Shown here piece after piece: positions 10,563 to 19,944 of a stretch of 64,000 nt of DNA (position 1 is its first letter; each line of letters begins with the position of its first letter). This DNA comes from Neobacillus niacini (GTDB lineage: Bacteria > Bacillota > Bacilli > Bacillales > Cytobacillaceae): positions 1 to 64,000 of the forward strand of contig NZ_JACWFG010000033.1 in NCBI RefSeq assembly GCF_019749295.1, written 5' to 3'. The position numbers and the translations under genes are program-made. The notes below the pieces were generated by a model, which saw only the letters and a program-made list of their open reading frames with translations, made no database searches and was not told the origin of the DNA.

Positions 10563-12023
10563 ATGATGTCAAATGAAGTTCGTGTAAGGTATGCTCCAAG
10601 TCCAACTGGACATTTACATATTGGAAATGCTCGTACAGCATTATTTAATTATTTGTTTGCGCGCAGTAAGCAAGGTAAATTTATTATCCGTATAGAGGAT
10701 ACAGATAAGAAGCGGAATATTGCGGGCGGAGAAGAAAGCCAATTAAAATACCTTAAATGGCTGGGAATGGATTGGGATGAAAGTGTGGATGTCGGCGGCG
10801 AATATGGACCTTATCGGCAGTCAGAAAGAAACGATATCTATCAAACCTACTACAATCAATTATTAGAGAATGGTCATGCTTATAAATGTTATTGTACAGA
10901 GGCAGAAATTGAAGCAGAGCGTGAAGAGCAGACAGAGCGGGGTGAAACTCCTCACTATTCTGGCAAATGCCGCCACCTGACAGCTGAAGACCGTGCGAAG
11001 CTAGAAAGCGAAGGACGTGAGCCAAGTATTCGAATGGTTGTTCCAGAAGGAAGAACTTTTACATTTGATGATATGGTAAAAGGGACTGTTTCCTTTGAAT
11101 CTGAAGGAATGGGCGATTGGGTCATTATTAAGAAGGATGGAACGCCAACCTATAATTTTGCGGTAACCATTGATGATTATTTAATGAAAATTTCGCATGT
11201 CCTTCGAGGAGATGACCATATTTCTAACACTCCTAAGCAGCTGATGGTTTATGAAGCATTAGGCTGGGAGCCGCCGATTTTTGGACACATGACGTTAATC
11301 GTGAACGAGAGCAGAAAGAAGTTAAGTAAGCGGGATGAATCGATTATTCAATTTATCGAGCAATACGAAGAATTAGGTTATCTGCCAGAGGCCTTATTCA
11401 ATTTTATTACACTGCTTGGCTGGTCTCCAGCAGGCGAAGAAGAACTTTATTCAAAAGACGAGTTCATCCAGATTTTCGATGCAAATCGTTTATCGAAGTC
11501 ACCCGCTTTATTTGATACAAATAAGCTTACATGGATGAACAACCAGTATATGAAAAAAGTTGATGTAGACACCGTACTGAAGTTATCCTTGCCACATCTT
11601 GTGAAGGCTGGCCGTTTGAGTGAAAATTTAACAGATGAAGAGCATCAATGGGCAAAAAGCTTAGTTGCGCTGTTACAGGAAAAAATGAGCTTTGGTGCGG
11701 AGATTGTTGAGCTTTCGGATATGTTCTTTAAAGATGATGCAGAATATGAAGAAGACGCTAAGGAAGTACTTGAGGGAGAGACCGTGCCTGAAGTACTAAA
11801 GGCATTCTCTGAAGAGCTTGAAAAACTGGAAAACTTTAAAGCGGATGAGATCAAAGCAGCGATGAAGGCAGTACAAAAATCAACAGGGCAAAAAGGAAAA
11901 AATCTATTTATGCCTATCCGTGCAGCTGTTTCAGGTCAAACACATGGACCAGATCTGCCACAAGCTATTGAACTTTTAGGAAAAGCTAAGGTTCTAAACA
12001 GAATTCAAAAAATTATTGGTTAA
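10563..12023 (+). CDS. gltX: Glutamyl-tRNA synthetase (probably non-discriminating)
   Basis: Class I synthetase charging tRNA-Glu and, in Bacilli that use GatCAB, also tRNA-Gln. Signature motifs are [12 protein letters not shown] near residue 12 and KLSKRDES (the KMSKS loop) near 255. 486 aa is typical. Initiation is at 10563 or the adjacent ATG at 10566; the latter has better spacing (7 nt) from GAAGGAGG. The cysE-cysS unit follows after a T-box leader, the order known in B. subtilis. Confidence 0.95.
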   Translation: MMSNEVRVRYAPSPTGHLHIGNARTALFNYLFARSKQGKFIIRIEDTDKKRNIAGGEESQLKYLKWLGMDWDESVDVGGEYGPYRQSERNDIYQTYYNQLLENGHAYKCYCTEAEIEAEREEQTERGETPHYSGKCRHLTAEDRAKLESEGREPSIRMVVPEGRTFTFDDMVKGTVSFESEGMGDWVIIKKDGTPTYNFAVTIDDYLMKISHVLRGDDHISNTPKQLMVYEALGWEPPIFGHMTLIVNESRKKLSKRDESIIQFIEQYEELGYLPEALFNFITLLGWSPAGEEELYSKDEFIQIFDANRLSKSPALFDTNKLTWMNNQYMKKVDVDTVLKLSLPHLVKAGRLSENLTDEEHQWAKSLVALLQEKMSFGAEIVELSDMFFKDDAEYEEDAKEVLEGETVPEVLKAFSEELEKLENFKADEIKAAMKAVQKSTGQKGKNLFMPIRAAVSGQTHGPDLPQAIELLGKAKVLNRIQKIIG

Positions 12024-12059
12024 CATTCCAGTAAATATGTAATATAGTAAGTGATATAT

Positions 12060-12336
12060 ACTTTTAATAAGAAAAAGTGTTGAAGAGGAAAAGTAGGATA
12101 TGATGCTTTAAAGAGAAAACCATCGCCGGCTGAAAGTGGTTTAAGCCTCTCATATGTGAAAATGCACCTCAGAGTCCCATTTCGAAGGATGTTGAATCTG
12201 TGTAGATTTGGGCGGAACCTTTCCGTTAACAGGTAGAGTGAGGCCAAGATAAGCCATAGACATAACAGCTTATCGGTCTAATCAGAGTGGAACCGCGCAA
12301 AAGCGTCTCTGTCGTTAAGACAGAGGCGTTTTTTTA
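12060..12336 (+). ncRNA. T-box leader (tRNA-Cys) of cysE-cysS
   Basis: The conserved T-box AGAGTGGAACCGCG is at 12284-12297. It is followed by terminator stem CGTCTCTGTC / GACAGAGGCG (12304-12328) and a T-run. A TGC codon at 12163-12165 in the stem I region is the likely specifier, matching Cys, as expected from the downstream genes. Uncharged tRNA-Cys would pair with TGGA and allow read-through. The 5' limit is approximate; I see no strong promoter directly upstream, in keeping with read-through from gltX. Confidence 0.9.
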
Positions 12337-12420
12337 TTACCAAAAAACAAAGGGGCCAAATGTAGAGGAGACTATCTTAGGCTAAAGCTATGTTTTATTA
12401 ACCAAAAGGGGGAAATGTAA

Positions 12421-13089
12421 ATGTTCAAAAGGATGAAGGAGGACATAGAAGTTGTTTTTGAACAAGATCCGGCAGCGAGAAGTTACTTAGAAGTTATCCT
12501 AACGTATTCAGGCTTACACGCAATTTGGGCCCACCGAATTGCCCATGGATTTTTTAAGAGGAAGTTTTATTTCCTTGCACGGGTAATTTCTCAGGTTAGT
12601 CGATTCTTTACAGGTATTGAAATACATCCTGGTGCCAAAATAGGCAGAAGATTTTTTATAGACCATGGTATGGGGGTTGTCATCGGAGAAACATGTGAAA
12701 TCGGTGATAACGTAACTGTATTCCAGGGTGTTACACTTGGTGGCACGGGGAAAGAAAAGGGTAAAAGACATCCAACGATAAAGGACAACGCCTTAATTGC
12801 GACAGGGGCAAAAGTTCTCGGTTCGATAACGATTGGTGAAAATTCTAAAATTGGTGCGGGATCAGTTGTTTTAAAGGAAGTCCCACCTAATTCAACGGTG
12901 GTAGGCGTCCCGGGCAGGGTTGTAATTCAAGATGGTAAGAAAATAACGAGAGATTTAGATCATTGCAATCTTCCTGACCCGGTAGCAGATCGACTAAGAG
13001 AAATGCAAATTGAACTGATTGATTTGAAAGAAGAAATAACTGAATTGAAAAAAGAAAGGACTAAAGTAAATGGCCATTCAGCTGTATAA
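12421..13089 (+). CDS. cysE: Serine O-acetyltransferase
   Basis: CysE acetylates L-serine with acetyl-CoA, the first committed step of cysteine synthesis. The N-terminal helical domain is followed by left-handed beta-helix hexapeptide repeats (IHPGAKIG..., [23 protein letters not shown]). The catalytic histidine/aspartate region FIDHGMG is visible. 222 aa, the usual short Firmicute form. The reading frame runs 20 nt into cysS, so the two are translationally coupled. Confidence 0.95.
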   Translation: MFKRMKEDIEVVFEQDPAARSYLEVILTYSGLHAIWAHRIAHGFFKRKFYFLARVISQVSRFFTGIEIHPGAKIGRRFFIDHGMGVVIGETCEIGDNVTVFQGVTLGGTGKEKGKRHPTIKDNALIATGAKVLGSITIGENSKIGAGSVVLKEVPPNSTVVGVPGRVVIQDGKKITRDLDHCNLPDPVADRLREMQIELIDLKEEITELKKERTKVNGHSAV

Positions 13090-14467
13090 TACATTAACAC
13101 GAAGAAAAGAAGAGTTTATTCCCCTTGAAGAAGGGAAAGTAAAAATGTATGTTTGCGGTCCGACTGTCTATAATTATATTCATATCGGTAATGCACGCCC
13201 AGCCATTGTATTTGATACGGTTCGGCGCTACTTTGAATACAGAGGATATGACATACAGTATGTATCTAACTTTACAGATGTTGATGATAAATTAATTCGT
13301 GCTGCTAATCAGCTTGGAGAGGATGTTCCAACTATTGCTAATCGTTTCATCGAGGCGTATTTTGAGGATGTATCAGCACTAGGCTGCAAACAGGCAGATG
13401 TCCATCCTCGTGTTATGGATAATATGGATATTATTATTGAGTTTATTGATGAGCTCATCAAGAAGGGATATGCCTATGAATCAGAAGGAGATGTTTATTT
13501 CCGGACGAGAAATTTTGAAGGCTACGGTAAACTCTCTCATCAATCCATTGATGACCTGCAGGTGGGCGCTAGAATTGAGGTTGGTGAAAAGAAACAAGAT
13601 GATCTGGACTTTGCCTTATGGAAAGCGGCAAAGGAAGGGGAAATCTATTGGGAAAGTCCTTGGGGGATTGGACGCCCAGGCTGGCATATAGAATGTTCAG
13701 CAATGGCTAAAAAGTACCTGGGTGAAACGATAGATATTCATGCCGGCGGTCAAGATTTAACTTTCCCGCACCATGAAAATGAAATTGCTCAATCTGAGGC
13801 ACTATCAGGCAAAGCCTTTGCACGGTATTGGATGCATAACGGATATATTAATATTGACAATGAAAAGATGTCCAAATCACTTGGAAACTTTGTTCTTGTC
13901 CATGACATTATTAAAAGGCATAATCCTCAGGTGTTACGATTCTTTATGCTGTCGGTTCATTACCGCAATCCAATTAACTATAGTGAGGAATTACTGGAAA
14001 GTACGAGGGCGGCCTTTGAACGCTTAACAACCTCCTATCAAAATTTAAAACATCGCAAAGAATCTAGTACAAATTTGACAAACAATAATCACGAATGGCT
14101 TGAAAAAATAGCAGGTCTTCAGGATGAGTTTATCAAGGCGATGGATGATGATTTTAATACAGCAAAAGCTATTTCTGTTTTGTTTGATCTTTCGAAGCTT
14201 GCTAACTATTACCTTCTTGAGAAGAACACAGCGGTAGAAGTTATTGATAAATTTACTGCTCAATTTGATGAGTTATTTAATGTATTAGGTCTAAGTTTTG
14301 CAAATACAGAAATGCTGGATGAAGAGATTGATGCATTAATTGAAAAAAGAAATCAGGCTCGTAAAGATCGTAATTTCCAGCTTTCAGACCAAATTCGTGA
14401 TCAATTAAAGGAAATGAATATTATTTTAGAAGATACTCCGCAAGGTACGAGATGGAAAAGAGGCTAA
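13070..14467 (+). CDS. cysS: Cysteinyl-tRNA synthetase
   Basis: Class I synthetase. Motifs: [15 protein letters not shown] (HIGH, with the zinc-binding Cys), IECSAM and [11 protein letters not shown] (remaining zinc ligands), and KMSKSLGN near residue 265. 465 aa is normal. Shares the T-box-controlled message with cysE, so both cysteine synthesis and its charging respond to tRNA-Cys status. Overlaps cysE by 20 nt. Confidence 0.96.
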   Translation: MAIQLYNTLTRRKEEFIPLEEGKVKMYVCGPTVYNYIHIGNARPAIVFDTVRRYFEYRGYDIQYVSNFTDVDDKLIRAANQLGEDVPTIANRFIEAYFEDVSALGCKQADVHPRVMDNMDIIIEFIDELIKKGYAYESEGDVYFRTRNFEGYGKLSHQSIDDLQVGARIEVGEKKQDDLDFALWKAAKEGEIYWESPWGIGRPGWHIECSAMAKKYLGETIDIHAGGQDLTFPHHENEIAQSEALSGKAFARYWMHNGYINIDNEKMSKSLGNFVLVHDIIKRHNPQVLRFFMLSVHYRNPINYSEELLESTRAAFERLTTSYQNLKHRKESSTNLTNNNHEWLEKIAGLQDEFIKAMDDDFNTAKAISVLFDLSKLANYYLLEKNTAVEVIDKFTAQFDELFNVLGLSFANTEMLDEEIDALIEKRNQARKDRNFQLSDQIRDQLKEMNIILEDTPQGTRWKRG

Positions 14468-14470
14468 TTC

Positions 14471-14896
14471 ATGCTTGATTATCAAGAAAAAGTAAATGCC
14501 AATCAATTGAATAGTCTTGCGCTGGCTTATGTGGGTGATGCTGTCTATGAGATTTATGTCAGACGGCATCTCTTGCAAAGCGGGAAGGTAAAGCCTAATC
14601 ATCTTCACCGCACGGGAACAACGTATGTTTCTGCAAAAGCACAGTGTCAGGTCCTATTTAGAATGATGGATGAAAACCTTCTGTCAGAGGAGGAACAGGC
14701 GGTTGTTATGCGCGGCCGTAACGCTAAATCTGGTACTGTCCCTAAAAACACGGATGTCCAAACTTATCACTATAGTACCGCTTTTGAGGCGTTAATGGGA
14801 TTTTTATATTTATCGGAGAAAATTGAGCGATTAGAGGAACTTATTGTAAAGTCCTTTGAATTTGTAGAAGAGAAGAAAGGAGGAACAAGCGAATGA
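14471..14896 (+). CDS. mrnC: Mini-ribonuclease III
   Basis: MrnC matures 23S rRNA ends in Bacilli; it is an RNase III catalytic domain without a dsRNA-binding domain. 141 aa. The RNase III signature [15 protein letters not shown] is near residue 17, and the second acidic helix [10 protein letters not shown] near 100. It starts 3 nt after cysS and overlaps rlmB by 4 nt (ATGA). Confidence 0.94.
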   Translation: MLDYQEKVNANQLNSLALAYVGDAVYEIYVRRHLLQSGKVKPNHLHRTGTTYVSAKAQCQVLFRMMDENLLSEEEQAVVMRGRNAKSGTVPKNTDVQTYHYSTAFEALMGFLYLSEKIERLEELIVKSFEFVEEKKGGTSE

Positions 14897-15642
14897 GTGA
14901 AAACAAAGATTATATCATTGGAAAAAATCCAGTAATGGAGGCGCTAAGGTCTGAGAGGGATATCAACAAGATATTGATTGCAGAATCCTCTCAGCGCGGA
15001 CAAATGCAGCCATTAATTCAATTAGCGAAAGAAGCTAATGTTATCGTTCAGTTTGTCCCAAAGAAAAAAATTGACCAGATATCAGATGAAAATCATCAGG
15101 GAGTTCTTGCGTACGTTGCTGCTTACCAATATGCAGAAATCGATGACCTATTTACAGCTGCAGAAAAGAGAAACGAAGCCCCATTCTTCTTGTTATTAGA
15201 TGAGATTGAGGATCCTCATAATCTTGGTTCAATCATGCGGACAGCTGATGCAGTTGGGGCACATGGAATCATTATTCCTAAAAGAAGAGCGGTTGGTTTA
15301 ACGGCAACAGTCGCAAAAGCTTCAACTGGCGCGATTGAACATATACCGGTTGTCCGAGTTACAAATATGGCTAGAACCATTGATGAGTTAAAGGAACGCG
15401 GTATATGGATTGCCGGTACAGATGCAAGCGGAAAACAAGATTATCGACAATTTGATGGCACACTGCCTCTTGGTTTAGTAATTGGGAGCGAAGGAAAAGG
15501 AATGGGCCGTCTTGTTAGAGATAAATGTGATTTCCTTATCAACCTGCCGATGGCTGGAAAGGTAACATCATTGAATGCTTCTGTTGCAGCAGCATTACTA
15601 ATGTATGAGGTATACCGCAGGCGGCATCCTCTAGAGGGATAG
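14893..15642 (+). CDS. rlmB: 23S rRNA 2'-O-methyltransferase, TrmH/RlmB family
   Basis: SPOUT methyltransferase of 249 aa: an N-terminal L30e-like substrate-binding domain (about 1-80), then knotted SAM-binding motifs [28 protein letters not shown] and [15 protein letters not shown]. Probably methylates G2251 (E. coli numbering) in the 23S P-loop; the target is by family only. Its ATGA start overlaps mrnC, pairing two 23S rRNA maturation enzymes. Confidence 0.93.
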   Translation: MSENKDYIIGKNPVMEALRSERDINKILIAESSQRGQMQPLIQLAKEANVIVQFVPKKKIDQISDENHQGVLAYVAAYQYAEIDDLFTAAEKRNEAPFFLLLDEIEDPHNLGSIMRTADAVGAHGIIIPKRRAVGLTATVAKASTGAIEHIPVVRVTNMARTIDELKERGIWIAGTDASGKQDYRQFDGTLPLGLVIGSEGKGMGRLVRDKCDFLINLPMAGKVTSLNASVAAALLMYEVYRRRHPLEG

Positions 15643-15644
15643 AA

Positions 15645-16154
15645 ATGGATATTTTGCTAGTCGATGGATATAACATTATTGGGGCTTGGCCTGAGTTAAG
15701 GGCTTTGAAGGATCATGATTTACCGGCAGCGAGGGATCGTCTAGTAGAAAAGATGGCGGAATACCAAGCATTTTCAGGTTATCGTGTTATCGTTGTATTT
15801 GATGCCTATTATGTGCAAGGAACGGAAAAAAAATATAGGAACCATAAAGTAGAGGTTATTTTCACCAAGGAAAATGAAACAGCTGATGAGCGTATTGAGA
15901 AATTGGCCATTGCTCTAAATAACAGACGGACTCAGATTCATGTTGCCACGTCAGATTTTACTGAGCAATGGGCTATTTTTGGACAAGGTGCACTAAGGAA
16001 ATCCGCAAGGGAGTTACTTATAGAGATGTCCTCCGTAGAAAGAGGAATAGAAAAAAAGGTGAAAAAAATCCAAGAGAAAAGACCAGTCTCAAAAATACCG
16101 ATTAGCAGTGAAGTGGCAGAAATTTTTGAAAAGTGGCGCAGAGGACAAAAGTAA
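15645..16154 (+). CDS. rae1: Ribosome-associated endoribonuclease Rae1 (YacP, NYN domain)
   Basis: 169-aa NYN/PIN-like protein: N-terminal ILLVDGYNIIGAWPE carries the first catalytic Asp, and further acids lie in VVFDAY and NETADERIE. Known in B. subtilis as the A-site endonuclease that cuts mRNA during translation. Starts 3 nt after rlmB, last gene of this cluster before the sigH promoter. Confidence 0.92.
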   Translation: MDILLVDGYNIIGAWPELRALKDHDLPAARDRLVEKMAEYQAFSGYRVIVVFDAYYVQGTEKKYRNHKVEVIFTKENETADERIEKLAIALNNRRTQIHVATSDFTEQWAIFGQGALRKSARELLIEMSSVERGIEKKVKKIQEKRPVSKIPISSEVAEIFEKWRRGQK

Positions 16155-16157
16155 GCG

Positions 16158-16187
16158 TTGACGTTCAAAAGTTACGGGCAGTATAAT
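16158..16187 (+). promoter_or_regulatory. SigA-type promoter of sigH
   Basis: TTGACG (16158-16163), 18-nt spacer, TATAAT (16182-16187), 38 nt before the sigH start. In B. subtilis the sigH promoter is SigA-dependent and repressed by AbrB; AbrB binding cannot be judged from sequence. Confidence 0.75.
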
Positions 16188-16225
16188 AATACTATCTATG
16201 CTTGTTCGGTGGAGGGGGATCTTAA

Positions 16226-16876
16226 TTGAGTACAGACTTCGGGGAAAAAAGCAACGAGCTATTTTTATCAATGGAAGATGAGGAAATTGTTGATACAGTA
16301 CACCAGGGTAATAGTGAGGCTTTGGATTATTTAATCCACAAATATCGAAATTTTGTACGGGCAAAGGCAAGGTCTTACTTCTTAATCGGAGCAGACAAGG
16401 AAGATATTGTTCAAGAAGGAATGATTGGGCTTTATAAGGCAATCCGTGATTTTCGTGAGGACAAGCTTACCTCGTTTAAGGCCTTTGCTGAATTATGTAT
16501 CACTCGGCAAATAATAACTGCCATTAAAACAGCAACAAGGCAAAAGCATATACCACTGAATTCTTATGTGTCGTTAGATAAGCCTATCTATGATGAGGAA
16601 TCTGACCGGACATTAATGGATGTCTTGTCCGGTGCAAAGGTTCTAGATCCTGAAGAATTGATTATTAATCAAGAAGAATTCGATCACATTGAAGTAAAAA
16701 TGACAGAGTTATTAAGTGATTTGGAGCGAAAGGTTTTGGCGTTATACCTTGATGGGCAATCGTATCAAGAGATATCAGAAGAATTAAATCGCCATGTTAA
16801 ATCGATTGATAATGCACTGCAGCGTGTAAAGAGAAAATTAGAACGTTATTTAGAAATTAGAGAATTTAGTCTCTAA
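16226..16876 (+). CDS. sigH: RNA polymerase sigma-H factor (Spo0H)
   Basis: Sigma factor for the transition from growth to sporulation and competence. 216 aa, with sigma-70 region 2 (YRNFVRAKARSYFLIGADKEDIVQEGMIGLYKAIRDF) starting near residue 37 and a region 4 helix-turn-helix (SYQEISEELNRHVKSIDNALQR) near 175. TTG start at 16226 is set by GGAGGGGG 8 nt upstream. Presence supports a spore-forming host. Confidence 0.95.
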   Translation: MSTDFGEKSNELFLSMEDEEIVDTVHQGNSEALDYLIHKYRNFVRAKARSYFLIGADKEDIVQEGMIGLYKAIRDFREDKLTSFKAFAELCITRQIITAIKTATRQKHIPLNSYVSLDKPIYDEESDRTLMDVLSGAKVLDPEELIINQEEFDHIEVKMTELLSDLERKVLALYLDGQSYQEISEELNRHVKSIDNALQRVKRKLERYLEIREFSL

Positions 16877-16920
16877 TTATGAAAACGGTGACAATTGTTT
16901 GAACCCGCGTATTAGTGCTG

Positions 16921-16949
16921 TTGACAATAATTAGGGGTCATGGTACATT
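16921..16949 (+). promoter_or_regulatory. Promoter of rpmG-secE
   Basis: TTGACA (16921-16926), 17-nt spacer, TACATT (16944-16949), 39 nt before rpmG. A consensus -35 with a weaker -10. Confidence 0.7.
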
Positions 16950-16987
16950 TTTAAGGATATAAAAGATGGATGATGAAGGTGTAAATT

Positions 16988-17134
16988 ATGAGTAAAAAAA
17001 TTATTCTGGCATGTGCTGACTGTGGATCACGCAATTACTCAACGAATGCAAATCAGTTACAATCAGAACGATTGGAATTAAAAAAATATTGCAAAACATG
17101 CGCCTCCCATACAATCCACAGAGAAACAAAATAA
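16988..17134 (+). CDS. rpmG: 50S ribosomal protein L33, zinc-binding (C+) form
   Basis: 48 residues; begins [17 protein letters not shown]. Two CxxC pairs (C9/C12, C35/C38) make the zinc ribbon, so this is the C+ paralogue, replaced by zinc-free copies under zinc limitation in Bacilli. The position before secE matches the rpmG-secE-nusG order. Spacing to the promoter at 16921 supports this start. Confidence 0.93.
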   Translation: MSKKIILACADCGSRNYSTNANQLQSERLELKKYCKTCASHTIHRETK

Positions 17135-17181
17135 TTTTATTCATACTAGCAATGTTATTCCGATAGTTGGAGGTTACAGAT

Positions 17182-17364
17182 ATGCAGCGCATAAAGAATT
17201 TCTTCAGTGATGTTTTCCGTGAAATGAGAAAAGTTAGTTGGCCAAAGCGCAAAGAACTAACTCGCTATACCATTACTGTTATAACAACAGTTGCTTTCTT
17301 TGCAATATTTTTTGGAGTAATAGATTTAGGGATTTCAGAATTGATTCGGGTAATCCTTGAATAA
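17182..17364 (+). CDS. secE: Protein translocase subunit SecE
   Basis: 60 aa, the short single-span Gram-positive form: an amphipathic N-terminal helix with VSWPKRKEL (the conserved SecE motif, near residue 18), then one transmembrane helix. It clamps SecY in the Sec channel. ATG 17182 lies 6 nt after GGAGGTT; the upstream TTG at 17167 would include that site in the coding frame. Confidence 0.94.
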   Translation: MQRIKNFFSDVFREMRKVSWPKRKELTRYTITVITTVAFFAIFFGVIDLGISELIRVILE

Positions 17365-17415
17365 TAAAAGGTATTTCATGGTATAATGGTGAATAATAAA
17401 GCAGTTATTTATGTG

Positions 17416-17438
17416 AAGCCCGTCTAACGGGTTTTTTC
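17416..17438 (+). terminator. Terminator after secE
   Basis: Stem AAGCCCGT / ACGGGTTT with loop CTA, then a T-run. A -10-like TATAAT (17382-17387) just upstream could make a very short RNA, but its -35 (TTGAAT) is 19 nt away, so I give that little weight. Confidence 0.8.
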
Positions 17439-17506
17439 ATTTGTCTTAAAAAGTTATGTATTCATGAGGCTTCATTAATTTGAGTTGTAAAATTTCAGCA
17501 CTCTGT

Positions 17507-17700
17507 TGTTTGGAGTGGAAGGCACGAAGACTCCTGCTCAGAGGACGGGGCTGGGGAGACCCCGCAGGCGCTTCAGCGCCGAGGAGGCTCCCCGGACCGC
17601 CCGCGGAAAGCGAAGTGCCTCGTGACAGGCAAAGAACGCCTGTCACTGCGGTGATTATTCACTGTAGCATTCCTTAGTGGAACGGAAATAAACAAACAAC
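17507..17700. repeat. Interspersed GC-rich repeat, type B, between secE and nusG
   Basis: Starts TGGAGTGGAAGGCACGAAGACTCC and ends TGGAACGGAAATAAACAAC (counted in pieces). The core contains GGGGAG / CTCCCC arms, hairpin GGCGCTTCAGCGCC and the segment CCGCGGAAAGCGAAGTG. I recall this element from many Bacillaceae intergenic regions. It is far more GC-rich than the neighbouring DNA. Here the 3' part is interrupted between GAAGTGCCT and TGGAACGG by extra sequence with its own hairpin GTGACAGGC / GCCTGTCAC (17622-17645). The 390-nt secE-nusG gap therefore holds the secE terminator, this element, and a short AT-rich nusG leader. Confidence 0.8.
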
Positions 17701-17725
17701 TTTAATGTTGCCTTTATAAAAGTAC

Positions 17726-17754
17726 GGGGAGGGATGGACGTTTAGTCCTCTTGA
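17726..17754 (+). promoter_or_regulatory. nusG ribosome binding site with hairpin spacer
   Basis: The only good SD, GGGGAGGG (17726-17733), is 21 nt from the ATG, too far for normal use. Between them GGAC (17736-17739) and GTCC (17745-17748) can pair around loop GTTTA; folding leaves an effective spacing of 8 nt. Whether this is constitutive or switched is inference. Confidence 0.55.
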
Positions 17755-18288
17755 ATGGAAAAGAATTGGTATGTATTACATACTTACTCAGGTTATGAGA
17801 ATAAAGTTAAAGCAAATTTAGAAAAACGTGTTGAATCGATGGGTATGACAGATAAAATTTTCCGAGTAGTAGTACCTGAAGAAGAAGAAACAGAAATAAA
17901 AAACGGAAAAACCAAAGTGGTAAAACGAAAAGTTTTCCCTGGATATGTACTAGTTGAAATCGTAATGACAGATGATTCATGGTACGTAGTACGTAATACT
18001 CCTGGTGTAACAGGGTTTGTTGGTTCCGCTGGTGCAGGATCGAAACCTACTCCGCTTCTTCCAGAAGAAGTTGTTGGTATTCTAAAACGCATGGGTGTTG
18101 ATGAAAAGCGCATCGATGTGAACTATGAAATTGGTGAAACTGTCCGGGTGAAAGAAGGTCCATTTATGAACTTCACTGGAACTGTTGAAGAGATGGATAA
18201 AGACAAAGCTAAACTAAAAGTTCTAGTAAATATGTTTGGACGTGACACCCCGGTAGAACTAGAATTTACGCAGATTGAAAAGCTTTGA
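17755..18288 (+). CDS. nusG: Transcription termination/antitermination factor NusG
   Basis: Binds RNA polymerase and modulates pausing and Rho; couples transcription to other machines. 177 aa: NGN domain with NWYVLHTYSGYE at the N-terminus and FPGYVLVE mid-domain, then a KOW domain (EGPFMNFTGTVEEMD) in the last 60 residues. The start matches the family N-terminus MEKNWYV. Unlike a tight secE-nusG pair, here a terminator and repeat intervene, suggesting separate transcription. Confidence 0.96.
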   Translation: MEKNWYVLHTYSGYENKVKANLEKRVESMGMTDKIFRVVVPEEEETEIKNGKTKVVKRKVFPGYVLVEIVMTDDSWYVVRNTPGVTGFVGSAGAGSKPTPLLPEEVVGILKRMGVDEKRIDVNYEIGETVRVKEGPFMNFTGTVEEMDKDKAKLKVLVNMFGRDTPVELEFTQIEKL

Positions 18289-18322
18289 TTTTAAGAATTA
18301 TTAATAGTAATTTGAAAAAAAC

Positions 18323-18351
18323 TTGAAATCATATTTAAAAAGTGGTAATAT
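18323..18351 (+). promoter_or_regulatory. Promoter of rplK-rplA
   Basis: TTGAAA (18323-18328), 17-nt spacer, TAATAT (18346-18351). It gives a leader of about 120 nt before rplK. Confidence 0.8.
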
Positions 18352-18428
18352 TTCATAGGTCAGTATGTCTCTCGATGAGACAAGACTTTTGCTAAGATCT
18401 TTATCTTTATATAAAGACAGATACCTGA

Positions 18429-18456
18429 GTGGGAGGGTAAAAACCCTATTACCACA
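18429..18456 (+). promoter_or_regulatory. Probable L1-binding rRNA mimic in the rplK leader
   Basis: GTGGGAGGGT pairs with ACCCTATTACCAC: outer helix GTGG/CCAC, asymmetric internal loop (G versus ATTA), inner helix AGGGT/ACCCT. This resembles the base of the 23S L1 stalk (GGTGGGAG opposite AAATACCACC). L1 is encoded by the second gene, rplA, and represses L11-L1 translation in other bacteria; function here is inferred. Two further hairpins lie upstream (GTCTC/GAGAC at 18367-18381 and an AT-rich one near 18400). Confidence 0.6.
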
Positions 18457-18482
18457 TCACGGACTTTAAGGAGGTGTGTCTC

Positions 18483-18908
18483 GTGGCTAAAAAAGTAATT
18501 AAAGTTGTTAAATTACAAATCCCTGCTGGGAAAGCGAATCCTGCACCACCAGTTGGACCTGCACTAGGTCAAGCCGGTGTTAACATCATGGGATTCTGTA
18601 AAGAATTTAACGCTCGTACAGCGGATCAAGCTGGATTAATCATTCCTGTTGAAATCACGGTTTTTGAAGACCGTTCATTTACATTTATTACGAAAACTCC
18701 TCCTGCTGCAGTTTTATTAAAAGTAGCAGCTGGAATCCAGTCTGGTTCTGGTGAACCAAACCGTAATAAAGTAGCAACAGTTAAGCGTGATACAGTACGC
18801 GAGATTGCGGAACAGAAAATGCCTGACCTAAACGCTGCAAGCGTTGAAGCAGCAATGCGCATGGTTGAAGGTACTGCACGCAGCATGGGAATCGTTATCG
18901 AAGACTAA
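18483..18908 (+). CDS. rplK: 50S ribosomal protein L11
   Basis: 141 aa from GTG 18483, 6 nt after AAGGAGGTG. N-terminal proline-rich [21 protein letters not shown] (hinge and thiostrepton region) and the C-terminal rRNA-binding domain are complete. Forms the GTPase-associated centre with 23S rRNA. An earlier frame opening at 18474 would overlap the SD. Confidence 0.97.
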   Translation: MAKKVIKVVKLQIPAGKANPAPPVGPALGQAGVNIMGFCKEFNARTADQAGLIIPVEITVFEDRSFTFITKTPPAAVLLKVAAGIQSGSGEPNRNKVATVKRDTVREIAEQKMPDLNAASVEAAMRMVEGTARSMGIVIED

Positions 18909-19014
18909 TCCATGTAAACTGTTTTTGTAATGAAGGGGGTTGCGTTACTTACGCAACCTTTATTCGTGGGAGTTATTAAAAAACGCTAAAACCACAATCT
19001 AGGAGGAAATAAAA

Positions 19015-19713
19015 ATGGCTAAAAAAGGTAAGAAGTATTTAGAAGCTGCTAAGCTTGTTGATAACACAAAAGCTTACCCAGTTACTGAAGCAATTGAACT
19101 TGCAAAGAAAACAAACTTCGCTAAATTTGATGCGACATTAGAAGTTGCATTCCGTTTAGGAGTAGACCCTAAGAAAGCTGACCAACAAATTCGTGGTGCA
19201 GTAGTACTTCCGAATGGAACTGGTAAAACTCAACGCGTATTAGTATTCGCTAAGGGTGAAAAAGTGAAAGAAGCAGAAGCTGCTGGTGCAGATTATGTTG
19301 GCGATGCAGAATACATCACTAAAATTCAACAAGGTTGGTTTGACTTTGATGTAATCGTAGCAACTCCTGATATGATGGGTGAAGTTGGTAAACTTGGTCG
19401 TACTTTAGGACCAAAAGGTTTAATGCCAAACCCTAAAACTGGTACAGTTACATTTGATGTAACTCGTGCAATCAATGAAATCAAAGCAGGTAAAGTTGAA
19501 TACCGTGTTGATAAAGCTGGAAACATCCACGTTCCAATCGGTAAATCATCTTTCGAAAACGAAAAACTTGTTGAGAACTTCAAGACTGTATTCGAAACAA
19601 TGATGAAAGTTAAGCCTGCAGCTGCAAAGGGAACATACATGAAGAACGTAACTGTTACTTCAACAATGGGACCTGGCGTGAAGGTTGATCCTTCATCTGT
19701 TACAGTTAAGTAA
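19015..19713 (+). CDS. rplA: 50S ribosomal protein L1
   Basis: 232 aa; L1 stalk protein controlling E-site tRNA exit and translational repressor in many bacteria. Signatures include [14 protein letters not shown] and [16 protein letters not shown] is 10 nt upstream. Cotranscribed with rplK; a promoter for rplJ lies directly after its stop. Confidence 0.97.
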   Translation: MAKKGKKYLEAAKLVDNTKAYPVTEAIELAKKTNFAKFDATLEVAFRLGVDPKKADQQIRGAVVLPNGTGKTQRVLVFAKGEKVKEAEAAGADYVGDAEYITKIQQGWFDFDVIVATPDMMGEVGKLGRTLGPKGLMPNPKTGTVTFDVTRAINEIKAGKVEYRVDKAGNIHVPIGKSSFENEKLVENFKTVFETMMKVKPAAAKGTYMKNVTVTSTMGPGVKVDPSSVTVK

Positions 19714-19724
19714 TTTTTTACCAA

Positions 19725-19753
19725 TTGACAAACATAGGTATATTTTATATAAT
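19725..19753 (+). promoter_or_regulatory. Strong promoter of rplJ-rplL
   Basis: Perfect consensus: TTGACA (19725-19730), 17-nt spacer, TATAAT (19748-19753), starting 12 nt after the rplA stop. Confidence 0.92.
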
Positions 19754-19764
19754 CTATTTTGTTG

Positions 19765-19902
19765 TTTAAATAAAACATTTGTACTGAAGACAGCAGGTGC
19801 TTTTGAAGCTTAATTTCCTGCCGAGGTAATGCGATAGAATTGGCTGATTCATTCGGCTATTGTATGCACCTCCATGTCTGACTTTTGATGTGGAGGTTTT
19901 AC
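19765..19902 (+). ncRNA. Ribosomal protein L10 leader
   Basis: Contains the conserved L10-leader segments GAAGACAGCAGGTGC and TTTCCTGCCGAGGT (CAGG pairs with CCTG), followed by an attenuator hairpin ACCTCCATGTC / GATGTGGAGGT (19868-19897) and TTT. L10(L12)4 binds such leaders and turns off its own operon. Boundaries are approximate. Confidence 0.85.
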
Positions 19903-19944
19903 TTTGCCTGGTATAAATGTAGAGAATCTACAGGAGGTGTAAAG

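Noticed and set aside
17357-17394. Promoter feeding directly into the secE terminator, making a 45-nt RNA
   Set aside because: TATAAT is good but the only -35 candidate is 19 nt away and the region overlaps the secE 3' end; evidence too thin.
17446-17677. Overlapping frames on both strands over the GC-rich repeat
   Set aside because: Open only because the repeat is GC-rich and palindromic; no SD and no recognised protein.
19885-19944. N-terminal extension of L10
   Set aside because: It would be translated through the L10-leader attenuator; the strong SD and family length favour 19945.
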